Origin: Trissonchulus latispiculum
Taxonomy: Eukaryota > Nematoda > Enoplea > Enoplida > Ironidae
Direction of reading: 5' to 3'
NCBI GenBank assembly: GCA_030248195.1
Contig: JASAND010013361.1
Location: 12,501-76,500, forward strand
DNA: 64,000 nt
The notes under the pieces are model-generated. The model saw only the letters and a list, made by a program, of their open reading frames with translations, was not told where the DNA came from and did no database searches. Both the position numbers and the translations under genes were made by a program. Of the stretch, positions 35,202 to 45,309 are shown one piece after another (position 1 is the stretch's first letter; every line of letters starts with the position of its first letter).

Positions 35202-36262
35202 ATTATTCGGTATGCGCACACCTTACAGAATTTTGACTTTTCCAAAATGCATCTACTTCGGTATGTGCACACTTACAAAATAAGGGTTTCTGCAAAATGC
35301 ATCTACTTCGGTATGTGCACACCTTACAAAATAAACATTGCCGACTATGGTACGTGAACTATATATTTAACAATTCACTTTTTATTTCGTTGACAAATGT
35401 TTGCAACACATGCTATGGATTATCTAGTAACTATAATTAGGTTTATGACTCAAACTTGAATGATTCGATCAGTTTGAATACTGAACACAATTCCATGATT
35501 TCTACAAAAATAATTTGTTTGTTCTGAATATCTTCTGCGTTTATTTCTAGCAAGCAGACATCGGCCCTGGAAAAACAGTTTTTCCGTATCTTCCGCACCC
35601 TTTGTGGAAAAATTAATATATACTAAAATAAGTTGAAAATTCTAACGAATTGAAGCTGGTAAATTATAATCACGAGAATCTAGACTGTTTAAAGAATTTC
35701 AATTTTCACCACAAATTTTTTAAAGTTTTCAACTTATTGAAAAACTCGCCAGTAGTGTGCGGAAGATACTGAGAAAACAGTCTTTCTTCAGTGCTATTTT
35801 CTGTATGCTAGAAATAAATGAAGATACGGAGACAACAGTCTTTTTTCAGTGCCCATTTCTGTACGTATGCTAGAAATAAATTCAGAACAATTTCCGCTTT
35901 ATTCTTGTAGAAATCATGAATTTTATTCAGTATAAAAACTGATCGAATGATTTAAGTTTGCGTCATAAACCTAATTATATATAGTTACACGATTATCCAT
36001 AGTAAGTGTTGCAAACATTTGTCACCGAAACAAGTGGATTGTTAAATATATAGTTCACGTACCATAGTCGGCAATGTTTATTTTGTAAGGTGTGCACATA
36101 CCGAAGTAGATGCATTTTGCAGAAACTCTTATTTTGTAAGGTGTGCACATACCGAAGTAGATGCATTTTACAGTAAGCCTTTATTTTGTAAGTGTGCACA
36201 TACCGAAGTAGATGCATTTTGGAAAAGTCAAAAATCTGTAAGGTGTGCACATACCGAATAAT
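35202..36262. mobile_element. Foldback element, inverted-repeat arms with internal ~50-bp tandem units
   Basis: The ends ATTATTCGGTATGYGCAC are inverted and the whole element folds on itself: about 440 bases on the left match the complement of the right, including the inner blocks around ttgcaacacatgctatgg and tttctagcaagcag. Each outer arm contains two to four copies of a ~50-bp unit beginning TTCGGTATGTGCACACCTTA and ending ATGCATCTAC. Flanks share CCATGC, but a clean target duplication could not be fixed. No coding capacity is seen. Confidence 0.88.
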
Positions 36263-36472
36263 CACCATGCCCCTTTTAGGGGCCTACTTGTTAACGTTTT
36301 AGCAAAAATTAGTTAAAATGTAAACAAAAATTCAAGGTTTTTAGATTCAATTCAAGATCTTTGAATTTGATTTAATTCTTAATTTTGAGTGTTAAGTCGC
36401 AGTTAATATTAAAGAACTAAAACAATTCATAAAAACTATAGTTTAAATACTTCTAACTGAAAACTGAATGTC

Positions 36473-36685
36473 AAAGTACCGAGTGAGACTCTAAAGTACC
36501 GAGTGGGACTCTAAAGTACCGAGTGCGACACAAAAGTACCGAGTGAGACTCAAAAGTACCGAGTGAGACTCAAAAGTACCGAGTGAGACTCAAAAGTACC
36601 GAGTGAGACAACAGTACCGAGTGGGACTACATACTTCAGAAAGATTAGAAAAGTACCGAGTGGGACTCGTACCGAGTGAGACTCT
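36473..36685. repeat. ~20-bp minisatellite (AAAGTACCGAGTGRGACTCA)
   Basis: About eleven copies of AGTACCGAGTGRGACTC, most with 20-base spacing, interrupted once near 36625-36655. No coding frame uses it. Confidence 0.93.
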
Positions 36686-37119
36686 ACCAATTGAAGTTAA
36701 AGTAATTCTTTTGTCCCCACATTATCAAGGATGTATTCGTACTTTATTGTAAAATTGTTCAATACAATAAACGTCAGTAAAGTAACAAATTTTAAAAGAT
36801 TGACATGACAACAAAAACCTTACTAACGCATTACATGTATGATCAAATGACCCGGAAACTATATGCTTTGGAAAATTCCACTTCCTACAGTTCACCCTTT
36901 GAGGTCATCTTTAAGATAAAATGAACGTTGGACTGGTGTCTTGTCATTGGCGAGACTTCTCCGCCGAATGGAGAATCATCCCCTTTTTCGTTTCATATGT
37001 TTAAAGCATGCAGACCACAATGAGCTAGAATTACTCGCCAACCAGGTTATTCAACTTGAATTGATTGAATGGATTGATTGGATTGGATGATGGATTGAGT
37101 TGGGCAAATGATCGATTGA

Positions 37120-37508
37120 TTAATCGATGGTTTCCGCACCTACCCGGGCCACCATTTCCTCGATCTCGACCTTCTCTTCCGCGACCTCTACCACGACCTC
37201 TCCGACATTTGCTCGTGGACGCTTGGGGTTGTTCAGGCTCAGCTTGTTTGACCGCAGCACCGCGTCGAGCTCTGGTCGAGCGGGATCCGCCAGCCCATTC
37301 CGACGCTCCAACGTCTAACGGTACCCGGAGTTGGGGACTCATCGCTCTCGGCGCTTAATCTGCTAAATCTGTCGCTGCGGTCGCGACTGCGCTGACGGCT
37401 GCTGGAGGATTTGGATGATCTCGAGGATCTTGATCGGCGAGAACGTGAACCCCGTCCAGCCAATCGGTGACGTTGCCCTGACACAGCCACTTTTCCCCCT
37501 CCTGTCAT
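37120..37508 (-). CDS. Candidate exon(s), Arg/Ser-rich then RG-rich
   Basis: The minus strand from an ATG at 37508 encodes an SR-rich stretch (SRSRRSRSSRSSKSSSSRQR, then DRSDRFSRLSAESDESPTP). It is preceded by a fair acceptor (gtcgttttacag). Beyond about 37340 two other minus frames look more protein-like: one reads CRRGRGRGRGREGRDRGNGG, the other a mixed-charge stretch ending VARVGAETID. Either a donor lies near ccgg|gtaccg, or a frameshift links the parts. An SR/RG nuclear RNA-binding protein exon is possible. A GA-rich low-complexity artefact is the alternative. Confidence 0.33.
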
Positions 37509-37562
37509 GTTTCGTTACCTCTGTAAAACGACTACCTTCAATGACAGATACGAGACAAATGA

Positions 37563-37755
37563 TGGAATTGCGTATACTTTGGGTAATATTATGAAATGGC
37601 AATGTAAGTATTCATATATATGCATGTTATTTAGTTTACACAACTAATGAGCTCAGATGTACATGCTGGAGTAGCCAAAGAATGAATTGAAGGTGCGGCT
37701 GAGTGATGATGACGTCATTTGGCACAGACTATTGCTAATGAGAATGGTAATTTGG
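37563..37755. repeat. Dispersed repeat, copy 1
   Basis: About 190 bases from tttgggtaatattatgaa to gctaatgagaatggtaat match 44573-44755 with substitutions and indels. Shared blocks include cacaactaatgagc, acatgctggagt and aatgaattgaaggtgc. The nature of the repeat is unknown. Confidence 0.75.
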
Positions 37756-37782
37756 TAAGTTACAACAAGAGTACATAATGAC

Positions 37783-37894
37783 TAAGAGTGTGACAAGCAC
37801 AGCACTCTTAGCTATCAGGCTGGGGACAGGCCATTATCGTGCAGATGCTGTCCCCAGTCTGATAGCTAAGAGTGCTGCGCTTGTCACACTCTTA
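37783..37894. repeat. Near-perfect 46-bp-stem hairpin
   Basis: The left arm (taagagtgtgacaagc, cagcactcttagctatcag, ctggggaca) pairs with the right arm through 46 positions with two mismatches around a 20-base loop. It looks like a minimal foldback element or a pre-miRNA-like structure. It ends on the TTA that also borders the next element. Confidence 0.85.
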
Positions 37895-38213
37895 AGCCGT
37901 GGTTACACTTGACAATCTTGTGACAACGCGTTGTGACAACAGCAGTTGTCTCCCATAGTTGTCACTCGTGACAACTAGTGGTTACATGTGACAACAGATC
38001 GTGACAACGCACACTTGCTGTTGAACCAACGCTATGTTTGCTATTGCGTTGTCACAACGAAATCGGGCATGGTCCCAACGCGTTGTCACCAGTTGTCACA
38101 ACGTTGTGTCACTGGTTACACGAACAACGTCGTGACAACTTTGTAGCAACGGCCGTTGTGGCAACGCGTTGTCACGACGCGTTGTCACAAGATTGTCAAG
38201 TGTAACCACGGCT
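37895..38213. mobile_element. MITE with AGCCGTGGTTACACTTGACA ends
   Basis: Inverted ends of about 40 bp (AGCCGTGGTTACACTTGACA...GACAACGCG and complement) enclose a core made of TTGTGACAAC/GTTGTCACAA units. The flanks are TTA on the left and TAT on the right, so a PIF/Harbinger-type 3-bp target is possible but not exact. Confidence 0.85.
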
Positions 38214-38243
38214 TATTAGTCCTTATTAGTCCTTAGTCTTTAT

Positions 38244-41200
38244 ATGAAGAATGCCTCCATGGGCTCGGTATCGCGGACCTCGGACCGCTCTCATAACCGG
38301 GCATCAAGGAGAGATAGTTCCCATCAGCTCAACAGTCCTAGCCAATATATACCTCCTCTCCATTCTGATATAGACCCAATATCAAACAACATTAGTATAT
38401 GTAACAAAACTAGATGTAGAACTTGTAAACAAACTATATATTACAGATAAGAATTTTACAGGATATTATAGCAATAAACTGTATAATGTAGGTAATCAAA
38501 CTAGTCATAGCATTGACTGTAATTCATGTAATGTAGTCTATCTTATTACATGTAATGATTGTGGATTACAGTATGTAGGTGAAACTGGTAGGAAGTTGAA
38601 ACGTAGAATGTCTGAACATCTATATAATGTAAATAATCCTGATAAGTCTAATTGCAAACGTCTATCCGCCATTTTAATATAGGTATTTAAAAGAATGTAA
38701 TTATAACAGAAGAATGTGTGAAGCATACTGGATACGTAAACTTAAAACTAAATATCCGTATGGTTTAAATGACGTGTTAAAAGGAGAGGATGTTAATAAA
38801 AGTATATTTCAGAATCTCTTAGAGATAATACTACTATACATAATAAAGTTAATAAAACTAATCGCTTAAATAAAAATGCAAATGTGGTCAATAGTAAGGA
38901 TGTGGATTTATTATATATGGATGATGCAACTAATAAACTTATTTATGATTTCATAAATAAAGCTAGCAAAAAACAGGAAAAATATATCATTAATCGTAAT
39001 GAATGTAATATCAGCCACCCTAAATATAAAATTATTCAGGATATGTGCGAAGGTAAACTAATTTTATTAAAGAAGAATGTAGCTAAACACACTAAAACTA
39101 AAACGGAATGTTTAATCATTAAGTACAACAAAGTTTTTGACAGTATTAATATAAATAAGATATTTAAAGATAATTATACTAAATGGCCGTTTGACGTGAG
39201 TAAATGTAATGCATTCCATCCCCAAATATTTTATAAATATGACAGTCCTGTAGGCAGTGTTATATAATTACAAACAAACTATAGAGGGGCTCGATGTGTA
39301 TAAATATGTAAATGATTTTATTAATAATAAACTCATTTGTAACTGTAATAATAGCTCTTATAAAGATATTCCCCACAATCATGTATTAACTGGTGACCTA
39401 AATATTATAGAAAATAAATCAGTTTCTAAGATACTTACATATGGTCCTAAATACAGGTTTACTAAATCGTACTGTAATGAAGATATTTATAGTAGTATAG
39501 TTCAATCCTTCTATGCGTATATTAAGAAATTAAATAAAAAATATAAATGGGATTTATATAAACTTAATCATTGGTCGGATATTATCCTAAACGAAATAAA
39601 ACTTAAACTTGCGGGACTTAAATATAATAGTAATGTAACTAACACCACGTTTATCCAGGACTTTATACGTAGTATTAAATCATTACATAGGCAATATGTC
39701 TTTTGTCCTGTGGATAAAGCTAATCAAAATATTGCTGTTGTTTGTAAAAATTATTATATCCAGGTAGTACTCAAGGAACTAGGCATTCTCGATATAAATA
39801 ACTCTAACACGTATTGTCAGGTTAACTCTCCTCAATCCGATGTCATAAACTCAATTCTCAGATACTATAGTTGTAATAATGTTAATAGTAATGGATTTAA
39901 ACAGCTCCCACACATTTATATTATACCTAAGTTCCATAAAACTCCTATCAAATTCCGTACTATTATTGCTAGCAGAAATACTATTACTAAACCTTTATCA
40001 GTTTTGATTGATAAAGCGTTAACACTGGTTAAACAAAGTAGGCAAAGATATGGTAAACTAATTAAAAGTATTTATAATAGTAATCCGTATTGGATTATAG
40101 ATAATAATGAACCTATCTTAAATTCTATCAAGAAACTCAGCTAATACTATAAATACTAAATAAATATATAAATACACTTTATACTAATCTTAGACATGAC
40201 ACTATTATAAATGCGTTAGATAAATTATTATATAATACTATGCGTAATCCTATGCACTTAACGTACTTAGGAATGCGTTGGCGCTATAACCGTAATCCAG
40301 CTAATACAATAACCTACCCTACACTTATAAATCACATAAAATTCCTTCTAGATAATCTATATATATTTCACATGTGGTAATCTTAATTTTAAACAGACAA
40401 TAGGAATACCTATGGGAAGTAACGCTGCTCCCAACATAGCTAACTTAGTATTACTTCAAATGGAATATAGTTATATATCCAATAATCGTAATAACGATAA
40501 TAATAGATATCTTAAAGTGGTCGGTAGATATATTGATGACATGACACTATTATAAATGCGTTAGATAAATTATTATATAATACTATGCGTAATCCTATGC
40601 ACTTAACGTACTTAGGAATGCGTTGGCGTATGACCGTAATCCAGCTAATACAATAACCTACCCTACACTTATAAATCACATAAAATTCCTTCTAGATAAT
40701 CTATATTTCACATGTGGTAATCTTAATTTTAAACAGACAATAGGAATACCTATGGGAAGTAACGCTGCTCCCAACATAGCTAACTTAGTATTACATCAAA
40801 TGGAATATAGTTATATATCCAATAATCGTAATAACGATAATAATAGATATCTTAAAGTGGTCGGTAGATATATTGATGACATGACACTTATTAATGATAA
40901 TGATCCTTTTGATAATATAAAACATGATGTGTACTCGCCGGAACTTGAATTAAATAAAGTTAATACCTCTAACCAGCAAGCAGACGTATTAGATCTAAGT
41001 ATTTGCATCTCCGGTAACAAATTTGTAACTAAACTATATGATAAACGTGACGATTTTCCGTTCAATATCAATAGATTTCCTATGAATGGTAGTAATATCA
41101 GCAAAAGCATTATCTGTAATACGGTCATGTGTCAAGTCGCCCGGCTTGTAAAAATCTGTGACCTACTAGATTATTTTATTGCTGGCCTTGATAAGCTTGA

Positions 41201-41342
41201 CACAATGTTAGTGGCAAGAGGATACTCCAATAAATTTTGCAAGTACATTCTTAGATGCAGTATTGACTCTAATACTGATATCAAGGATAAATTTGGCTCC
41301 ACCCCAGACGTTGTACATAAACTGTATAATAGCATTTCTTGA
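38244..41342 (+). pseudogene. Penelope-like retroelement with N-terminal GIY-YIG endonuclease, frameshifted
   Basis: The frames in order are 38244-38450 (start, with a C..C motif RCRTCKQ); 38452 onward, VVYLITCNDCGLQYVGETG and RKLKRRMSEH, then AYWIRKLKTKYPYGLN (GIY-YIG nuclease); 38884-39267; 39257-40144 with LTGDLNII, CPVDKANQN and HIYIIPKFHKTPIKFRTII (reverse-transcriptase fingers); and 40623-41342 with GIPMGSNAAPNIANLVL and the catalytic YIDDM. Placing the nuclease before the RT matches the permuted Naiad/Chlamys group of Penelope-like elements, not classical Penelope. At least four frameshifts or stops and an internal duplication show it is dead. Copying by target-primed reverse transcription is known for the family. 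Ends are undefined. Confidence 0.88.
40193..40877 (+). repeat. Tandem duplication (345 + 340 bp) inside the reverse transcriptase
   Basis: The block from gacatgacact at 40193 to 40537 recurs at 40538-40877 almost unchanged, so the PMGSNAAPN and YIDD motifs occur twice. The junction is the 11-base sequence gacatgacact, which is also present at the far edge (40878). This points to slippage or unequal exchange between short direct repeats. The first copy has extra bases (+1 and +4). Confidence 0.95.
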
Positions 41343-42435
41343 AATTTAGTATATATGTTTCTTTTTCTTGTAGTTTACTGTTATGGTTACTGCTATTGTT
41401 ATTTGTCTATGTTTTTCTTATTGCAGGTAACTCGGGCGTATGCCCATTGTAACTTCGGCTTAAGCCATTGTAACTTGGGCACTGCCCGCTGTAACCTTCG
41501 GGCTTTACTCGCCCACCAATTTTTCCATTTTTATGCTTTCTAGGATTTTCCTAGTAAAACTGGGCACATCGCCCAATATTATATCTCTTTAAATTTACGG
41601 TCCATCATACCTCTTATTCTTAATTCTCCTCTTGCTTATGCTAAAATTGTCAATTCTTAAATCGTACATATTTAGCAAGAGATAATTCTACGAATGTAGG
41701 TTTGGTAGGATTAGCCTCATATGACTCTGGTTCCTTCCTACATGTAGGAGCTGGCCCAACCAGTACATAGTTCTATTTACTATAATTATTTCAACCATAC
41801 TAATACTAGCCATACTAAGTACTGGATCTCTCTGATGATGAGCATATGGGTCCTAAATCCCGCCCTGGTCTATTTTTGTAGACCACATCAAATTTTCATA
41901 CTTTCAATTGGTCAGGGCCTGAGGGATTAGGGCCGAAAGACTTTGACCAATTGTTAAGTTTTCATCGTCACTTGTGCATTAAGCACTTATATTGCATATA
42001 TCTGTAATGTTTGAGTTCTTTCAAAAAATTTTTTTGTTCACAAAATGCTTATAAAATTCACTTTTCACTTGAATTACTGTTCAACATTGATATATAAGTT
42101 TCTTCATTCCTTTCTCATAAAAGTAGTTTTAAGGATGTTTATTTTTCATTTTAAAAATTTTTAAATTGTTTGATATGTAACTTTATGGTATTGTTACATC
42201 ACATCACATTACATAAGTTAGCACTTTTTGTTTTACTTATTTTTCACCAGGAGTATGCACTTGTTTTGGCAAATTAAATTATTTTCAGGTTTCCTTACTA
42301 TTTCATTGGGTGTTTCTAGTTTCAGTGCGACTCAGCAAGTTCTTAATTATTAAATTTTCCTTATGTTTGTTCCCTTACTAAATAACCATGTAACTTTGCT
42401 AACTTCGTTCTTTAGTTATTATATATGTACTCTTG
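41343..42435. other. 3' flank of the Penelope-like element, then unassigned
   Basis: At 41430-41570 repeated GGGC...GCCC hairpins with taactcgggcg/ttgtaactt units follow the RT stop, probably the untranslated 3' region of the element. From about 41625 to 41790 small inverted repeats occur (cttgcttatgctaaaa, tttagcaagag). The rest is AT-rich and unassigned. Confidence 0.45.
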
Positions 42436-42443
42436 ATTACAAT

Positions 42444-43659
42444 TAGAGTTGTGACGCGGGCCGGTGGCGGGCCGCGGGCTCGGGCCGGGCCGCGGGCCGG
42501 GCCGGCCCGGCCCGGGCCCGGCCCGGATTTTTCGGCGACGGCCCGGCCCGCAAGATTAGAAATAGGCGGCCCACCACCGGCCCGCGAGCCGGTGGCGGGC
42601 CGCGGGCCGGGCCGGTATTTGGTCGTTAAATGGCAATTTTTCAATAAATTTCGATGTAATTTCAAGTCTACAAGCAAAATTTCATTTACGAATTTTCAAT
42701 GGCCTTGTTTTAAGATTATTAATTACCCATAATGAAAGTTAGAATTCAGCTGTACCGGTAAATACGGGTTTAAGGTTGTTATGGTGGCTGGCTGCTTATT
42801 GGATATACCTAATTCTTTTTAAGTTTCGTCTATGAGAAAAGGGAAGAAGCTTTTTATATGTGAACAGTTGTTGCAAAGCAATTGCAATGAAAATATTCAC
42901 TTAATTAGGTAGGTTATAGGTATAAGGTAGCCCCATGGTATTGATTTAAGGGGGTATTGTTCGCTGTTTAAGCCGCAGTGCTCTTGCTTGCGATTGTGAT
43001 TTCTAATTTGAAACGTATCCAGCATCCAAAACCTTGGTTTTAGACTGAAACTAAATAAAAATTGGTTTTCTTAATTCCCCGCTATTTGATCATGTACATT
43101 AGACCTTTATGTCAAAATCGACTAAGTGGACAAACTTAACACAAGAGAGATTTTGTTTGAGGCGGTGGAAAGCTTCAAAAAAAGTAGGACAGCATCTGTG
43201 AAAAATAGTGGAATCGGAATTGTAACATAGGGGTAAGAGTGGAGTAGGAGTGACAGCTTGGATTTGTATATGGATAATGTGTGGAATTCTGAATAACAGT
43301 GTAATATTTACCAAACCGTAATCGGCTGACCAGTGGCTACTTGTTATTTATTGTTTTGAGAAACATGGACGACATGAAAATAGCCGTAAAATATGTTGAA
43401 ATTAGCTGTAAAACAAATTGAAATAAATTCCTAACAGCTGGAAACGTGTTTTGCGACGTCGGGCCGTGCGGCCCGTAGAAATTTGCGGCCCCGGGCCGGC
43501 CCACGTAGCCCGGCCCGCCCCCGGCCCGCGGGCCGGGGGCGGGCCGCGGGCTGCGTGCCGGGCTCGGGCCGGGCCGGCCCGGCCCGCGGCCCGGCCCGTA
43601 GGACCACATCGGCCCGCGGGCCGGCCCGGCCCGCAAAATTTTCTTATTTTCCAACACTA
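42444..43659. mobile_element. Complete non-autonomous hAT element, GGCCCG family
   Basis: Ends TAGAGTTG and CAACACTA are inverted with one mismatch and are flanked by the 8-bp duplication ATTACAAT (42436-42443, 43660-43667). About 160-200 bases at each end are GGCCCG/CGGGCC arrays, and the middle is AT-rich without coding. It belongs to the same repeat class as 25209-26347 but has different terminal bases. Confidence 0.92.
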
Positions 43660-43734
43660 ATTACAATTAAAAAAGCTTAGATATAAAAATTAGACTGAGC
43701 TTCAACAATTTTAAATTCCAAATGCATGCGGAAA

Positions 43735-43930
43735 CTGAAATTTTAATTTTTTTGCGGTGACAAACTGAAACTATTTTTAAACACTAAATAAAACTGAAAC
43801 TGAAACTATTTTGCGTCATGGACTGAAACTGAAATTAATTTGAACCAGCGACTGAAACTGACATTATTTTGGGAAGACGACGAAACTGAAACTGATTTTT
43901 GGTATCAGTAACTTAGGCTGCCAACTGAAG
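43735..43930. repeat. ACTGAAAC repeat cluster
   Basis: ACTGAAACT recurs with about 30-base spacing, in the opposite orientation to the clusters at 9.8 and 50.9 kb. It is a probable remnant of one end of the GTTTCAG-type element. No terminus was identified. Confidence 0.55.
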
Positions 43931-44172
43931 CTCAAACCTACTTCGCAAATGTTTGAAATTTTTAGATACTTGCAAAATCTTTGCAGACATCCACTCCAAG
44001 CGTTCTAATGACTTGTTTCACACCTGCCAAATAATTCAAAACGTGTCTGTCCTGCAGTTAACAATTTTTGATTTTTCGGCCCAGAATACAGAAGGTACAT
44101 TAAAAATTAAAATGGTCAGATTAAAAATCAACCAGATTAAAATTTTAATACAGTTATTTCATTAATGCTGGA
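43931..44172. other. Unassigned non-coding stretch
   Basis: Contains attaaaatt/gattaaaa repeats (44095-44165) that recur at 45480-45830, possibly the two sides of an older element split by the TTAA-type MITE. Confidence 0.35.
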
Positions 44173-44176
44173 TTAA

Positions 44177-44562
44177 CCCATATCCGGCTAGCGTCAGTTT
44201 AAACTGACATTGACATTTTCTGAGATTGCTGGACAACGGTTAGCTGCACAATTAATCTTTTTATACAGGCTTGTCAGCTATTAATTGTGCTTCATAATTA
44301 GTGTAATAAATCCCAAGTTTGCACTACCGCGTTAGCGCCAGCCAATAAATATGCTGTATTGGTCTTCATAATGGAAGGTGGTTGGTTCATCAAAGCAAAA
44401 CTTATAAAAAGTTAATAGATCTCCGATATTTTGAATTCATAAAATATGCAGTTAGGTGTTTAGTTCTCAGCTGCATAGAAGCAACTTTCTCTCGCGTACG
44501 TGATTCTGGAGCTACAGCAATATTGCTAGTGTCAGTTTAAACTGACGCTATCCGCAGGTGGG
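44177..44562. mobile_element. piggyBac-like MITE with GTCAGTTTAAACTGAC palindromes
   Basis: TTAA at 44173-44176 is followed by CCCATATCCGGCTAGCGTCA, and the right end is the inverted ...ACGCTATCCGCAGGTGGG with TACA, a one-base-off TTAA-like site if degraded. A perfect 16-bp palindrome GTCAGTTTAAACTGAC lies inside each end (44193-44208, 44531-44546). A further solitary end occurs at about 45277-45308. The CCC...GGG ends beside TTAA suggest piggyBac. Confidence 0.65.
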
Positions 44563-44572
44563 TACACATAGT

Positions 44573-44755
44573 AATTTCGTATTATTTGGGTAATAATATT
44601 ATGAATTGGCAATAATTAATAATTAAATATTCATATGCATTAGTTTATATACACAACTAATGAGCAGATATACATGCTGGAGTGGTCAAAAATGAATTGA
44701 AGGTGCTGATGTCGTGATCTTGGCACTGACTATAGCTAATGAGAATGGTAATATT
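44573..44755. repeat. Dispersed repeat, copy 2
   Basis: Counterpart of 37563-37755. It also shares gaattgaaggtgctgatgtcgt with the complement of the candidate exon at 44850-45005, so a short inverted duplication is present. Confidence 0.7.
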
Positions 44756-44849
44756 GATTCAGGAGACGATGCGGCGTCATCTGAGGATCCAAACAAGGTG
44801 ATAACACAGTGCAGAGTTGCCGATAAAAATAGCTTCGTCAGACTCCCAC

Positions 44850-45005
44850 CCCTTGGATCCCCAGATGCCGCCATATTGATTTCTGAACAGCATCACCATC
44901 TTCGGTGCCATTACTCGAACTGCCTTGCTGCCAATTAACGACATCAGCACCTTCAATTCATCCTCTGACTTTTTCAGCGTGTGTAACACCTCATTAACAG
45001 TGAAC
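44850..45005 (-). CDS. Candidate internal exon, unrecognised
   Basis: A minus-strand open stretch after an acceptor (gtatttatatcag) encodes FTVNEVLHTLKKSEDELK then VLMSLIGSKAVRVMAPKMV and MLFRNQYGGIWG, with a possible donor (ccaagg|ggtggga region). The composition looks protein-like, but no family is recognised and no partner exon was found. Part of it repeats in inverted form nearby. Confidence 0.25.
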
Positions 45006-45309
45006 CTGATATAAATACCGTCAATATATATTTGTATAGCCAAGAATTTATACTTGCAGTATTAAAAATTTCTAACCAATATTGAGAAATACTAAGTAAT
45101 GAGAAATAATAATAATGAAAGTTCAGAAAAGTTAAATGTCTTAGACTGGCGATAGCTCGACTTGCTTTTTAGCCAGAATGATTAGAGAACTGTTCTTACT
45201 CAATTGCTTTAAAATTTCTTCCTTTCATTTTATTTATTTTGTTTATTTATGGGTTTTTCCTGAAAATTTACGTGTACCCGTTCACGGCTAGCGTCAGTTT
45301 AAACTAACA

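Noticed and set aside
36480..36690. CRISPR-like array
   Set aside because: The ~20-bp units are directly adjacent with no unique spacers. It is a eukaryotic minisatellite.
41815..41945. Possible hammerhead ribozyme (ctgatgatgagc, and ctgagggattagggccgaaag) downstream of the Penelope-like element
   Set aside because: Penelope-like elements often carry hammerheads, but here the CUGAUGA core and GAAA do not occur together with a pairing stem II, and the second candidate has G where the core needs A.
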